Notes under the pieces: model-generated | The model's input: the letters and a program-made list of their open reading frames with translations, nothing else | What the model was told of the DNA's origin: nothing | Databases searched by the model: none | NCBI RefSeq assembly: GCF_003072645.1 | Contig: NZ_CP028897.1 | Span: 1,005,658-1,069,657 of the forward strand | Direction: 5' to 3' | Source of the DNA: Dongshaea marina | GTDB taxonomy: Bacteria > Pseudomonadota > Gammaproteobacteria > Enterobacterales > Aeromonadaceae | DNA: 64,000 bases | In this document: positions 16,356-25,164 of the stretch, piece by piece | How positions within the stretch are numbered: position 1 is the first letter of the stretch | Layout of the letters: every line of letters starts with the position of its first letter | Position numbers and translations under genes: made by a program

Positions 16356-16371
16356 AGCAATATCTATGCCT
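16356..16371 (-). promoter_or_regulatory. Sigma-54 promoter for fliS
   Basis: On the minus strand the site reads A-G-G-C-A ... T-T-G-C-T with exactly ten bases between the GG (-24) and GC (-12). It lies 43 bases before the fliS start, predicting a transcript start near 16344. It would place fliS, the fliT-like gene and possibly the pse operon under sigma-54 with FlrA or FlrC. Confidence 0.65.
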
Positions 16372-16437
16372 TTTCTCATATTAGCAGGCCAAATGAATCC
16401 TTTACCTGAAGTGAGTCCCATTGCAATACTATGATCT

Positions 16438-16467
16438 TTGACAGCCTGTCATAAAATTGGCTATTTT
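16438..16467 (+). promoter_or_regulatory. Candidate sigma-70 promoter for flrA
   Basis: A perfect -35 hexamer TTGACA (16438-16443) is followed after 18 bases by TATTTT (16462-16467). It is about 75 bases before the flrA start. Master regulators of this family are usually transcribed by sigma-70, so the position fits; the -10 match is modest. Confidence 0.35.
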
Positions 16468-16541
16468 GCCAATAATCGTCGAGAATTTATCCGTATGGAA
16501 GCGGTCTGATTGAGTGCGACTTAATGCGAGGATAGCATACC

Positions 16542-17974
16542 ATGGTCAACGAGTTGGGAAGCGTTCTGCTTATCGATAATGATGAGCAGCGCAGGCAGCG
16601 TTTAGAGACAGTTCTCTCCTTTTTGAAAGTGAACTGGCAAAGTGGCAGTGAAGAGGATTGTCTGGCGTACCTGGGGGCAAGTGAACGTTTTTTTGCGGTG
16701 ATAGCGGGTCAGCTTAAGCATAAGAGTCCCTCCAAACTGGTTGAGCAGTATCCCCTGTGTCCTTTTATCACCTTCGAGGCCTTGAGTGGTGAGCACCCTA
16801 ATGTCGTAGGCTGTTTGAGCGAGCCGGTGAGTTATGATCAGCTGACTCAACTGCTGCACTTTTGTCAATCTTTTGCCGACCACAGACCGGATCGAGAGAT
16901 TGAGGGCAGCCATCAGCAGCTGTTTAAACTGCTGGTGGGTAAGGGGATGGCGATTAAGGAGGTCCGACGCCTGATTGAGCAGGTCGCCAGCAAGGATGCC
17001 AATGTGCTGATCCTGGGAGAGTCTGGTACCGGCAAGGAGGTGGTTGCCCGGGCAATTCATGAGCTTTCTAATCGTTGTAAAGGACCTTTTGTACCGATCA
17101 ATTGCGGTGCTATCCCCGCCGAGCTTCTTGAGAGTGAGCTTTTTGGCCATGAAAAGGGGGCCTTTACCGGGGCTTTTACCTCGCGCAAGGGGCGCTTTGA
17201 GCTTGCTGAGGGGGCACCCTGTTTCTGGATGAGATTGGGGATATGCCGCACCCGATGCAGGTCAAGCTGTTGCGGGTCTTGCAGGAGCGGCTCTTCGAGC
17301 GGGTCGGGGGAGGAAAGCAGCTTAGCGCTGATGTGCGGATCATTGCCGCGACCCATCGCGATCTTGAGGAGATGATCCGCCAGGAAAAATTCCGTGAAGA
17401 TCTCTACTACCGCCTCAATGTATTCCCGATAGAAACCCCATCACTGCGTGAGCGCCAGGATGACATTCCGCTGCTCCTTCAGGAGCTGGTGCGGCGTCAC
17501 CAGATAGAGCATAAGGCGACTTTGCATTTTACCCAGCGCTCGCTGGAATCCCTGATGCAGCATAGCTGGAAGGGCAATGTCCGAGAGCTATCCAACCTGG
17601 TGGAGCGGTTACTGATCCTCTATCCCAACCGTATCGTCGATGTGGCCGATCTACCGGTGCGTTATCGACATCTTGAGCTAGAAGACAGTGAGGTATTTAC
17701 ACCCGAGTATCCGGAGGAGTTGGCGGAGCGCGATGCCCTGGCGGCCGTCTTTCAGGAGAGCGATGAGGAGGAGCTTTTTGATGCGCCTCTTCGCAGCCTT
17801 CCCGATGATGGGATCAACCTCAAGGAGATGCTGGCCGACTTCGAAGTCGAGATGATTCGTCAGGCTCTGGATGCACAAAATGGGGTCGTTGCCCGGGCCT
17901 CCGATATGTTGGGGATGCGTCGCACCACCTTGGTGGAGAAGATGAAAAAGTACGGGTTAAGCAAAGAGAGTTAA
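16542..17974 (+). CDS. flrA: Flagellar master regulator FlrA/FleQ (one apparent frameshift)
   Basis: Sigma-54 activator of about 477 residues at the top of the polar flagellar hierarchy. It has an N-terminal degenerate receiver domain (L-L-I-D-N-D), a central AAA+ domain with Walker A G-E-S-G-T-G-K-E and the sigma-54-contacting G-A-F-T-G-A, and a C-terminal Fis-type helix-turn-helix ([12 protein letters not shown]). Reading is broken at the G run at 17210-17214: the frame gives A-E-G-A-P, while one extra G restores [10 protein letters not shown], the invariant Walker B region. As sequenced, translation would stop at 17375 after 277 residues. Ten other one-base losses in the window argue for an assembly error. 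Confidence 0.9.
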
Positions 17975-18011
17975 ACAGTTTTTCAGGGACTGTCTTATTC
18001 AGGATAAAGTC

Positions 18012-18056
18012 AAATAACAATGCCTTGAGATTCATTCTCTCAAGGCATTGTTATTT
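18012..18056 (+). terminator. Perfect 18-bp hairpin after flrA
   Basis: Arms at 18012-18029 and 18039-18056 are exact reverse complements around a nine-base loop. It lies 37 bases after the flrA stop. The 3' arm ends in TTATTT then a G run, so it lacks a classic U tract; it may act as a terminator in part or as an RNA-end stabiliser. Confidence 0.5.
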
Positions 18057-18114
18057 GGGGGACTGCTTACCGGGAGTACCATATTCATTTGACTCTATGT
18101 GAACTAACAGAGCA

Positions 18115-18217
18115 CCACGGGTTTACCCGTGGGTGAATGATTTTTCAAATTTCATTGCGTAGCTTTGGAATTTGTTCAACGAAGTTGTAACGGTAAGTAC
18201 CCCGTGCATGCACGGGG
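18115..18217. repeat. Twin-palindrome element, possible IS200-derived miniature element
   Basis: Two short perfect hairpins, each an 8-bp stem around a 2-base centre (18115-18132 and 18200-18217), bracket 67 bases with no gene. IS200/IS605 elements carry one subterminal hairpin at each end, as the complete copy at 20937 does, so this could be a palindrome-bearing miniature derivative or solo ends left after loss of the transposase. It sits between flrA and flrB. The 455-base gap between these two genes holds this, the hairpin at 18012 and the flrB promoter. Confidence 0.4.
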
Positions 18218-18377
18218 GAATCTACTTTCGGTTGTGCCGGGCGCTTTTATTGCTGGGTTTAATGCAATGAAATCAGGGGCTGAGTGTACTTAAATTAACC
18301 TGGATTGCATTGGGTGTTATGAGCCAATTGTTTGACATTGTGAGTCTAATTGACTGAAAAATAGTCTATTTTTTATC

Positions 18378-18393
18378 TGGCATGATTATTGAT
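18378..18393 (+). promoter_or_regulatory. Candidate sigma-54 promoter for flrBC (variant -12)
   Basis: TGGCATGATTATTGAT has the -24 GG (18379-18380) and good flanking bases, but the -12 reads GA rather than GC. It is 37 bases upstream of the flrB ATG, where an FlrA-dependent promoter is expected. A near-identical site with the same TTGAT half is found before fliP. Confidence 0.45.
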
Positions 18394-18429
18394 GATTTCT
18401 GCACAAGTCATGTAATAGGAAATGGACTT

Positions 18430-19494
18430 ATGACGGATACGACCTACTCTACCTCTGAATGCGAAGTCTTGCGGTTGCGTCAGGACGTGAGCCGTTTAAC
18501 CCAGATCCTGGAGGCGATGCCTTCGGGGCTGGTGATCCTGGATGGTGCCGGAATTGTTTGCCAGGCAAATTTAGCGGCTCGGAATATGCTGGATGAGCCT
18601 TTAGTGGGTGAGCGCTGGATGGGGATCATCAAGCGCTGTTTTCGGATCCGCAACGATGATGGTCACGAGGTATCCCTGTATGACGGGCGCAGGGTGCAGC
18701 TTTCGATGATGCCCCTTGCCGACGAGCCGGGGCAGCTTATCTTGATCACAGACTTGACTCATACCCGGGCGCTTCAGGATAGAATTGCCCAGCTCAAGCG
18801 CTTGTCTGCCCTGGGTAAGATGGCGGCCTCACTAGCGCATCAGATCCGCACTCCGTTGTCGGCAGCCATGCTCTATGGTGCCAATTTATCAAATCAAACC
18901 TTATCCAGCGCGGCTCGTGAACGCTTTAGTGGCAAACTGATGGAGCGCCTGGCGGAGCTGGAAAAACAGATCAATGATATGTTGCTGTTTGCCCGCAGTG
19001 GTGAGCAGCAGATCGTCGAGCCATTGTCGGTGGCACAAATCTTTGAACAGGTTGAGACCAGCACCGAGGCGATGTGCCTGCAGAGTCAGGCAAGCCTGAG
19101 TGTATCGGCGGTCGAGAGCTCAACCTATCTGATGGCGAATAGCAATGCACTGGTGAGTGCCATTGGCAACCTGGTGGAGAATGCCCTACAGGCGGGAGCT
19201 CATCGATTGCAGCTAACGGCGGACAATCAGGGGGAGTGGTTAAAACTACAACTGGTTGACGATGGCAATGGGATCGACTCCGAGGTTCGATCCCAGATCT
19301 TTGAGCCCTTCTTCACCACTCGTACCCAGGGTACGGGTCTTGGCCTGGCTGTGGTTCAGGCCGTTGTCCGGGCTCATCAGGGGGAGATCAGTGTGGAATC
19401 ACAGCCAGGAAAGGGGAGCCGCTTTACCTTGTTGCTTCCCATCTTGCCTGCAAAGCAGCGGTCTTCGGCTGAGTGTGTAGGAGGTGCAGCATGA
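18430..19494 (+). CDS. flrB: Flagellar sensor histidine kinase FlrB/FleS
   Basis: A soluble 354-residue kinase: a PAS-like domain (about residues 25-110), a HisKA domain with L-A-H-Q-I-R-T-P-L in which the His is the phosphorylation site, and a HATPase_c domain with N-L-V-E-N-A-L-Q-A, D-D-G-N-G-I and G-T-G-L-G-L. It phosphorylates FlrC for the middle flagellar genes. I start at the ATG at 18430, which has AGGA upstream and follows the promoter; an ATG 48 bases earlier would lie almost on the promoter. It overlaps flrC by four bases. Confidence 0.9.
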   Translation: MTDTTYSTSECEVLRLRQDVSRLTQILEAMPSGLVILDGAGIVCQANLAARNMLDEPLVGERWMGIIKRCFRIRNDDGHEVSLYDGRRVQLSMMPLADEPGQLILITDLTHTRALQDRIAQLKRLSALGKMAASLAHQIRTPLSAAMLYGANLSNQTLSSAARERFSGKLMERLAELEKQINDMLLFARSGEQQIVEPLSVAQIFEQVETSTEAMCLQSQASLSVSAVESSTYLMANSNALVSAIGNLVENALQAGAHRLQLTADNQGEWLKLQLVDDGNGIDSEVRSQIFEPFFTTRTQGTGLGLAVVQAVVRAHQGEISVESQPGKGSRFTLLLPILPAKQRSSAECVGGAA

Positions 19495-20858
19495 GTCAAT
19501 CACGGATCCTGGTTGTCGAAGATGATCAAGGGCTCAGAGAAGCACTGGTAGATACTCTGATGCTGGCTGGATACGCTTGCCAGCAGGTCGATAGTGGTGA
19601 GTCGGCTCTGATTGAGCTTGGGCAGAGCCGCTTTGATATGGTGATCTCAGATATTCAGATGGGTAAGATCGGGGGCCTGGAGCTCCTTAATTCGGTCAGG
19701 CGCAGTTATCCGGGATTGCCGGTGCTGCTGATGACCGCCTATGCCAAGATAGATGATGCGGTCAAAGCGATGCGCCAGGGCGCCATTGATTATCTGGCAA
19801 AACCCTTCTCTCCCGAGGTTCTTCTCAACCAGGTTGGACGTTACCTGCCGCCCCATAAGGTTGAGGATAAGACCCCTATCTATGGCGATCCCCAAAGTGA
19901 AGAGCTGCTGGCGCTAGCCTCCCGGGTTGCGACGACCGATGCCACCGTAATGATCACAGGTCCCAGTGGGACCGGAAAAGAGGTCCTGGCCCGTTATATC
20001 CATCAGCAATCGATTCGTGCCGATCAGCCCTTTGTGGCGATTAACTGTGCGGCGATTCCTGAAAATATGCTGGAGGCGACCCTGTTTGGCTATGAAAAGG
20101 GCGCTTTTACCGGGGCGATTCAGGCGTGCCCGGGAAAGTTCGAGCAGGCCCAGGGAGGAACTTTGTTGCTGGATGAGATCTCAGAGATGGATCTCAATCT
20201 TCAGGCAAAACTCTTACGGGTACTCCAGGAGCGTGAGGTTGAACGCCTGGGTGGACGTAAAACCATAGCTCTGGATGTGCGGGTATTGGCGACCAGCAAC
20301 CGCGATCTCAAGCAGTGTGTGAGTGACGGTGATTTTCGTGAGGATCTCTACTACCGGCTCAATGTGTTTCCCCTGCGCTGGCTGCCTCTATGTAAGCGTC
20401 CTGGGGATATTCTCCCCCTGGCGGAACATCTCCTAGAGCTACATGCCAGGGAGCAGGATCTTGCTATTCCTGAGCTCACTCCTCAGGCACAGCAAACCCT
20501 TGTGGGTTATCACTGGCCGGGAAATGTGCGTGAGCTGGATAACGTGATGCAACGTGCTTTGATCTTGGCGACAGATCGATCCATCGAGGCCTCACACCTT
20601 ATTCTTGAAGAGGCACAGGAGACCTCCGGTTTATCTTTACAATTTAAAGCTGAGTCCGTGTTAGAGAGTCTCAAAGAGGCCGACGATTTTCGGCTCGGGG
20701 GTGAGCTCAGGCAGCAGGAGCAGCAGATTATCTTGGATGCCCTGCAGCGCTTTGAGGGTTGCCGTAAGGAGGTGGCTCAGGCCCTTGGGATCAGCCCGCG
20801 AACTCTGCGCTATAAGCTTGCCAAGATGCGCGAGTCCGGGATTGAGATCCCATCCTGA
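19491..20858 (+). CDS. flrC: Flagellar response regulator FlrC/FleR
   Basis: NtrC-type regulator of 455 residues. The receiver domain has V-E-D-D near residue 10, phospho-acceptor Asp in V-I-S-D-I-Q-M, and a K-P-F motif. The AAA+ domain has G-P-S-G-T-G-K-E, G-A-F-T-G-A and intact L-L-L-D-E-I-S; the C-terminus has a Fis-type helix-turn-helix (A-Q-A-L-G-I-S-P-R-T-L-R-Y-K). Once phosphorylated by FlrB it drives sigma-54 transcription of hook-basal body operons. The ATG at 19491 has AGGAGG eight bases before it and overlaps the flrB stop. Confidence 0.92.
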   Translation: MSQSRILVVEDDQGLREALVDTLMLAGYACQQVDSGESALIELGQSRFDMVISDIQMGKIGGLELLNSVRRSYPGLPVLLMTAYAKIDDAVKAMRQGAIDYLAKPFSPEVLLNQVGRYLPPHKVEDKTPIYGDPQSEELLALASRVATTDATVMITGPSGTGKEVLARYIHQQSIRADQPFVAINCAAIPENMLEATLFGYEKGAFTGAIQACPGKFEQAQGGTLLLDEISEMDLNLQAKLLRVLQEREVERLGGRKTIALDVRVLATSNRDLKQCVSDGDFREDLYYRLNVFPLRWLPLCKRPGDILPLAEHLLELHAREQDLAIPELTPQAQQTLVGYHWPGNVRELDNVMQRALILATDRSIEASHLILEEAQETSGLSLQFKAESVLESLKEADDFRLGGELRQQEQQIILDALQRFEGCRKEVAQALGISPRTLRYKLAKMRESGIEIPS

Positions 20859-20900
20859 ATCGGTAGGCTGGGCTCAGACTTAAGCCTTTTGATTTTGCTG

Positions 20901-20931
20901 CAAATGGGGGAGACACTGTCTCCCCCATTTG
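20901..20931 (+). terminator. Hairpin after flrC
   Basis: Fifteen bases on each side (CAAATGGGGGAGACA and its complement) pair perfectly around one central base, 42 bases after the flrC stop. A U tract is absent, so termination strength is uncertain, but the position suits the end of the flrBC transcript. Confidence 0.5.
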
Positions 20932-20936
20932 ATTGT

Positions 20937-21540
20937 CACCCCTAAACCACCGCCTAAGGCGGTGGTGATTGTAAAATCGAGGCTATAGCCTGAAGAGTGC
21001 CCATGCTAGAAATGGCCTGCTTATTCACCACAATAAGAGGTCTAACATGGGCGATTACAGAAGTTCATCACATGTCTACTGGCGTTGCAAATATCATATC
21101 GTTTGGACTCCGAAATACCGTTTTAAGATCCTAAGAAACAAGGTCGGGAAGGAGCTTTATCGGAGCATTTATATCCTGTGTAATATGAAGGAATGTGAGG
21201 TTCTGGAGCTGAACATTCAGTACGATCATGTTCACTTGGTTGTGATAGTACCTCCTAAGCTATCGATATCAGGGTTGATGGGGACTTTGAAGGGGAGGAC
21301 AGCAATCAGATTGTTCAATAAGTTTCCTCATATACGGAAAAAGCAATGGGGAACCACTTTTGGGCAAGGGGATATTTCGTAGATACGATAGGGGTAAATG
21401 AGGTAATAATCAGGAGATATGTTCGCCACCAAGATAAGCAGGATATTGAGCATGAGCGACAGCTCGGCTTGCTCGATTGAAGCCTATTGCCCCCTTCCAG
21501 GGGGCTTCTAAGAAAGCCACCTTCTAAGAAGGTGGATGTT
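20937..21540 (+). mobile_element. IS200/IS605-type insertion sequence
   Basis: A single-gene element of about 600 bases encoding a Y1 transposase. It has a subterminal hairpin at each end with the same TAA loop: 20947-20965 (stem CCACCGCC) on the left and 21517-21535 (stem CCACCTTC) on the right. An extra stem-loop at 21489-21505 follows the gene and could be its terminator. The exact ends cannot be fixed because this family makes no target duplication. It separates flrC from fliE but lies upstream of the fliE promoter. Confidence 0.8.
21047..21480 (+). CDS. tnpA: IS200-type Y1 transposase TnpA (one apparent frameshift)
   Basis: The HUH motif (Y-D-H-V-H-L) lies near residue 65 and the frame begins W-R-C-K-Y-H-I-V-W-T-P-K-Y-R, both typical of TnpA. 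As written, the frame stops at 21382 after W-G-T-T-F-G. One extra base in the GGGGAA run near 21350 restores W-G-N-H-F-W-A-R-G-Y-F and carries the frame through the catalytic Tyr region (R-R-Y-V-R-H-Q-D) to a stop at 21478-21480, giving 144 residues, the normal length. It may therefore be active; the break matches the homopolymer errors elsewhere. Confidence 0.85.
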
Positions 21541-22019
21541 TACTATAGCCGTTACCAGCTTTTAGCTCGTGAGTGGGATCTCCTCTCCACTTAAAGCAAT
21601 TCAACCACATGAGTTTAATCGGGAGCCGGTCCTGCCCAATCGGTTAGAGCATTTTTGGTTTAATCCGGGTAGTTATTCGCGCCCCTCAAGTTCAAGTGCT
21701 GCTTTGAGCTTTGTTAAGCTGACCTTCTGCAGCAAGGGCGGAGTTGTAAAGCAGCGTAGCGAGAAGCAGAGATGCTGAACTGGAAAAGATTATCAGGGAA
21801 GATAATCGATGCAGTAGAGCAACATGGATGTGACTTGCGAGTCAGCGATCAAAGTCAAAGCTGCTTTCATGAGATGAACCGGTTTATCCGGAAAAGGCTC
21901 TAGCCCGGCTCTGTAGGCTTAACTCCTTCATGTTTAGAGATTTACCCGGAGCGACAAAAAAGAGTCACTCGGGATAAGGTGTGAGCTTAACTTTCTGTTT
22001 ATTAATGTTTTTTTTAGTT
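21541..22019. other. Gap between the IS200 element and the fliE promoter
   Basis: This stretch has no convincing gene. A 43-codon frame at 21772-21903 (starting M-L-N-W-K-R-L-S-G-K, ending F-I-R-K-R-L) has a protein-like look but only a weak ribosome site and no family I know. The rest shows no repeat or RNA gene that I can identify. Confidence 0.35.
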
Positions 22020-22035
22020 TGGCCCCGCTTTTGCT
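22020..22035 (+). promoter_or_regulatory. Sigma-54 promoter for the fliE operon
   Basis: TGGCCCCGCTTTTGCT has GG at 22021-22022 and GC at 22033-22034 with ten bases between, close to the consensus TGGCACG-N4-TTGCW. A start near 22046 would give a leader of about 28 bases before the fliE ATG. FlrC-dependent control is expected. Confidence 0.75.
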
Positions 22036-22073
22036 TTATCTGGCATAACGCGTTATGTGCAGGAGTGCGTGTG

Positions 22074-22388
22074 ATGGATATGAAAGTAGATGCATTGATT
22101 CGTGAGATGCAGGCGTTGCAAAGCCAGGCCTCCGGCAAGCCAGCTGAAGCGGTCCCGGCAACCGAGAGTGACTTTGGTCAGTTGCTCAAAGATGCAGTAG
22201 ATAAGGTAAACGGGATGCAGCAGCACACCAATGATCTGCGGACCCGCTTTGAGCTTGGCGATCGCTCCATCAGCCTGGCTCAGGTGATGTTGGCGGGGCA
22301 AAAGTCCAGCATCGCTTTTGAAGCAACCGTACAGGTGCGCAACAAGCTGATAGAAGCTTATAAGAATATTATGAGTATGCCGGTGTAA
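22074..22388 (+). CDS. fliE: Flagellar hook-basal body protein FliE
   Basis: A 104-residue FliE, the MS-ring/rod junction protein and the earliest export substrate. The C-terminal half (S-L-A-Q-V-M-L-A-G-Q-K-S-S-I-A-F, then V-R-N-K-L-I-E-A-Y) is the conserved family region. I start at the ATG at 22074 rather than at upstream in-frame codons because those would precede the sigma-54 promoter. It leads the operon running through fliJ. Confidence 0.92.
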   Translation: MDMKVDALIREMQALQSQASGKPAEAVPATESDFGQLLKDAVDKVNGMQQHTNDLRTRFELGDRSISLAQVMLAGQKSSIAFEATVQVRNKLIEAYKNIMSMPV

Positions 22389-22400
22389 TAGGGGGCAATA

Positions 22401-24113
22401 GTGTCTGATCAGCTGAACGATAATATGTCTCTTGATGATGGCGGAGCGATCCCCGACCTGGAACGCCATGAACAGGCTAGCTCCCCCCTGAAGATGCTCA
22501 GTAATACAGACATTCTGCGTCAGGTGACCCTGATCTTGGGGCTAGCGATCTGTCTGGCGATCGCCGTGTTTATTCTGCTGTGGGGCAAGGAGCCTGACAT
22601 GCGCCCCCTGGGGACCTATCCCACCCATGAGCTGATCCAGGTCCTTGATTTCATGGACAAAGAGAAACTCCCCTATAAGCTTGATGGCAATACGGTGATC
22701 GTGACGGCCCAAAGTTATCCCGAAATTAAGCTGGCACTGACCCGCTCCGGAACCGTGACCGAATCGGCCGGTGGTGAAGATATCCTGCTGGGAGAGGGTG
22801 GGTTCGGCGTCAGCCAACGGATGGAAAAAGAGCGCCTCAAGCTAAGTCGTGAGAAGCAGCTGGCCCATGCCATAGAGCAGTATACCAATGTCTCTAAAGC
22901 CAAGGTTCTTCTGGCCATTCCCAAAGATAATGTGTTTGCCCGGCATCAGCGCAAGCCCAGTGCAACGGCGGTACTGGTTGTTCGCAAGGGAACCAGTCTC
23001 AAGCAGGAAGAGGTAGACTCAATTGTTGATACCATAGCATCAGCGGTGCATGGTCTTGAACCCTCCCGGGTGACGGTTTCGGATCAAAATGGACGACTCT
23101 TAAGCTCTGGCTCTCAGGATCCGCTCGCCTCGAGAACTCGCAAAGAGTTCGAGATGCAGCAGGCCAAAGAGCATGAATATAAGCAGAAAATCGATTCAAT
23201 CCTGGCGCCGGTGCTGGGGATCGGTAACTACACCGCAGAAGTGGATGTCAAGCTCGACTTTACCCAGAGTGAGCAGACCCGTAAAACCTTTAACCCGGAT
23301 CTACCAGCCCTGCGCTCTGAGATGACGGTTGAGGATCAAAGCACTGATGGCACCCTGCGTGGTATTCCGGGTGCTCTGACCAATCAACCCCCCCTTGAGT
23401 CGGATATTCCCGAGCAGGCGGCTGGTGGGGGAGCCGAGCAGCAAAAGGCTCAGAGTGGTCGCAATCATAAAGAGGCGACTCGAAACTACGAGCTGGATAC
23501 CACTATAAGCCATACCCGTCGTCCGGTGGGAGGCATTGAACGGCTGACGGTATCGGTTGCGGTCGACTATACCCTGACTACACTCGCAGATGGAAAGGTT
23601 GAGCGTGAGCCCAGAACTCAGGCGGCCCTGGAGACTTATAGGCGCCTTCTGAAAGGGGGGCTTGGTTTTGATGTGAATCGTGGCGACACCCTGGAAGTGG
23701 TAACCATCCCCTTTAATCGGCCCGATCTGGATCCGGCTCCTGAGCTACCAATGTGGGAGCAACCCTGGTTCTGGCGTGGCGCCCGGATCATCGGTAGTGT
23801 CCTGATAATCGCGGTGCTGATCATTACCATAGTGCGACCCATGGTCAAGCGGTTGCTCTATCCCGATGCCAAGCCTGAGGGACTGGCGGAGATTGACCTG
23901 GATAACGTACCCGCTTTTGAGGGCGAGGATGATCTCAACGTGCTGGCCACCCAGAGTGACAGAGATATGGAGTTTGGAATCAAGGATGGCCAGTTGCAGC
24001 TACCAGATCTGCACCGGGATGAAGACCTGCTGAAGGCGGTTCGGGCCCTGGTGGCCAATGAGCCGGAGATGGCGGCCCAGGTGATCAAAGAGTGGATAAC
24101 CGAAAATGAGTGA
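22401..24113 (+). CDS. fliF: Flagellar MS-ring protein FliF
   Basis: A 570-residue MS-ring protein starting at GTG. It has a first membrane helix at about 35-55, YscJ/FliF ring-building domains through about residue 300, a disordered linker rich in Gly, Glu and Gln, and a second membrane helix near 455-478 (I-I-G-S-V-L-I-I-A-V-L). The acidic C-terminal tail is the FliG-binding part. It forms the ring in the inner membrane on which the export gate and C-ring assemble. The end overlaps fliG by eight bases. Confidence 0.93.
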   Translation: MSDQLNDNMSLDDGGAIPDLERHEQASSPLKMLSNTDILRQVTLILGLAICLAIAVFILLWGKEPDMRPLGTYPTHELIQVLDFMDKEKLPYKLDGNTVIVTAQSYPEIKLALTRSGTVTESAGGEDILLGEGGFGVSQRMEKERLKLSREKQLAHAIEQYTNVSKAKVLLAIPKDNVFARHQRKPSATAVLVVRKGTSLKQEEVDSIVDTIASAVHGLEPSRVTVSDQNGRLLSSGSQDPLASRTRKEFEMQQAKEHEYKQKIDSILAPVLGIGNYTAEVDVKLDFTQSEQTRKTFNPDLPALRSEMTVEDQSTDGTLRGIPGALTNQPPLESDIPEQAAGGGAEQQKAQSGRNHKEATRNYELDTTISHTRRPVGGIERLTVSVAVDYTLTTLADGKVEREPRTQAALETYRRLLKGGLGFDVNRGDTLEVVTIPFNRPDLDPAPELPMWEQPWFWRGARIIGSVLIIAVLIITIVRPMVKRLLYPDAKPEGLAEIDLDNVPAFEGEDDLNVLATQSDRDMEFGIKDGQLQLPDLHRDEDLLKAVRALVANEPEMAAQVIKEWITENE

Positions 24114-25154
24114 TACAACGGATAAAAAAGAGGTTGGCCCCAAGTCCAGTAACCCCCTGGAGGGTATGAATGGCTGGGAAAAATCAGCGGTCCTGATGCT
24201 AAGCCTCAGTGAAGATGATGCGGCGCAGCTATTTCGTCACCTGGAGCCTAAACAGGTGCAGAAGCTGGGTATGACCATGGCCGCTCTGACCAATCTGAGT
24301 CACGATCGGGTTACGGCGATTCATCGCCTGTTTATCGAAGACATTCAGAAATACACCAATATCGGTATCGGTAGCCAGGACTTCGTGCGTAATGCACTGA
24401 CCGCTGCTTTGGGTGAAGATAAGGCCGGTAACCTGGTTGAGCAAATCGTGATGGGTAGTGGTGCCCAGGGTCTGGACTCTCTCAAGTGGATGGATGCCAG
24501 ACAGGTGGCTAACATCATTCAAAATGAGCACCCGCAGATCCAAACCATAGTTCTTTCTTACCTGGACCCCGAGCAGTCGGCCGAGATCCTCTCGCAGTTC
24601 CCGGAGCAGGTACGCCTGGATCTGGTGATGCGTATCGCCAACTTGGAAGAGGTTCAGCCGGCAGCCCTGCAGGAGCTGAACGATATCATGGAGAAACAGT
24701 TTGCCGGTACCGCGGGAGCCCAGGCCGCGAAGATGGGTGGTCTCAAGGCCGCTGCCAATATCATGAACTACCTGGATACCAATATCGAAGGCCAGCTGAT
24801 GGATGCGATCCGCGAGAGCGACGAGGAGATGGGCCAGGAGATCCAGGATCTGATGTTTGTGTTCGAGAATCTTATCGATGTGGACGACCGTGGCATCCAG
24901 GCACTGCTGCGGGATGTGCCACAGGAGCAACTGCAAAAAGCCCTCAAGGGGCCGACGATCAGCTCAAAGAGAAGATATTCAAAAATATGTCCAAGCGTGC
25001 AGCCGAGATGCTGCGTGATGATCTTGAGGTCATGGGGCCGATTCGTGTCAGCGAAGTTGAGGCGGCTCAAAAAGAGATCTTGTCTGTGGCTCGTCGTCTG
25101 TCCGATGCAGGTGAGATCATGCTTGGTGGTGGTGGTGGTGATGAATTCTTGTAA
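24106..25154 (+). CDS. fliG: Flagellar motor switch protein FliG (one apparent frameshift)
   Basis: FliG of about 349 residues: N-terminal FliF-binding domain, the middle domain with the E-H-P-Q-I-Q-T motif, and the C-terminal torque helix region with its charged residues. The frame breaks at the GGGG run at 24949-24952: as written it reads L-K-G-P-T-I-S, whereas one more G gives L-K-G-A-D-D-Q-L-K-E-K and restores M-S-K-R-A-A-E-M-L-R-D-D-L-E and the natural end D-E-F-L. Without it the torque domain would be garbled to a stop at 25158. FliG is essential for rotation, so an assembly error is the likeliest cause. Confidence 0.92.
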
Positions 25155-25164
25155 TTGAGGATTT

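Noticed and set aside
18200-18217. GTACCCCGTGCATGCACGGGGG resembles the core of a type I-E CRISPR repeat
   Set aside because: Only one unit is present, with no spacing or second repeat and no cas genes; it fits better as one of a pair of IS-like hairpins.
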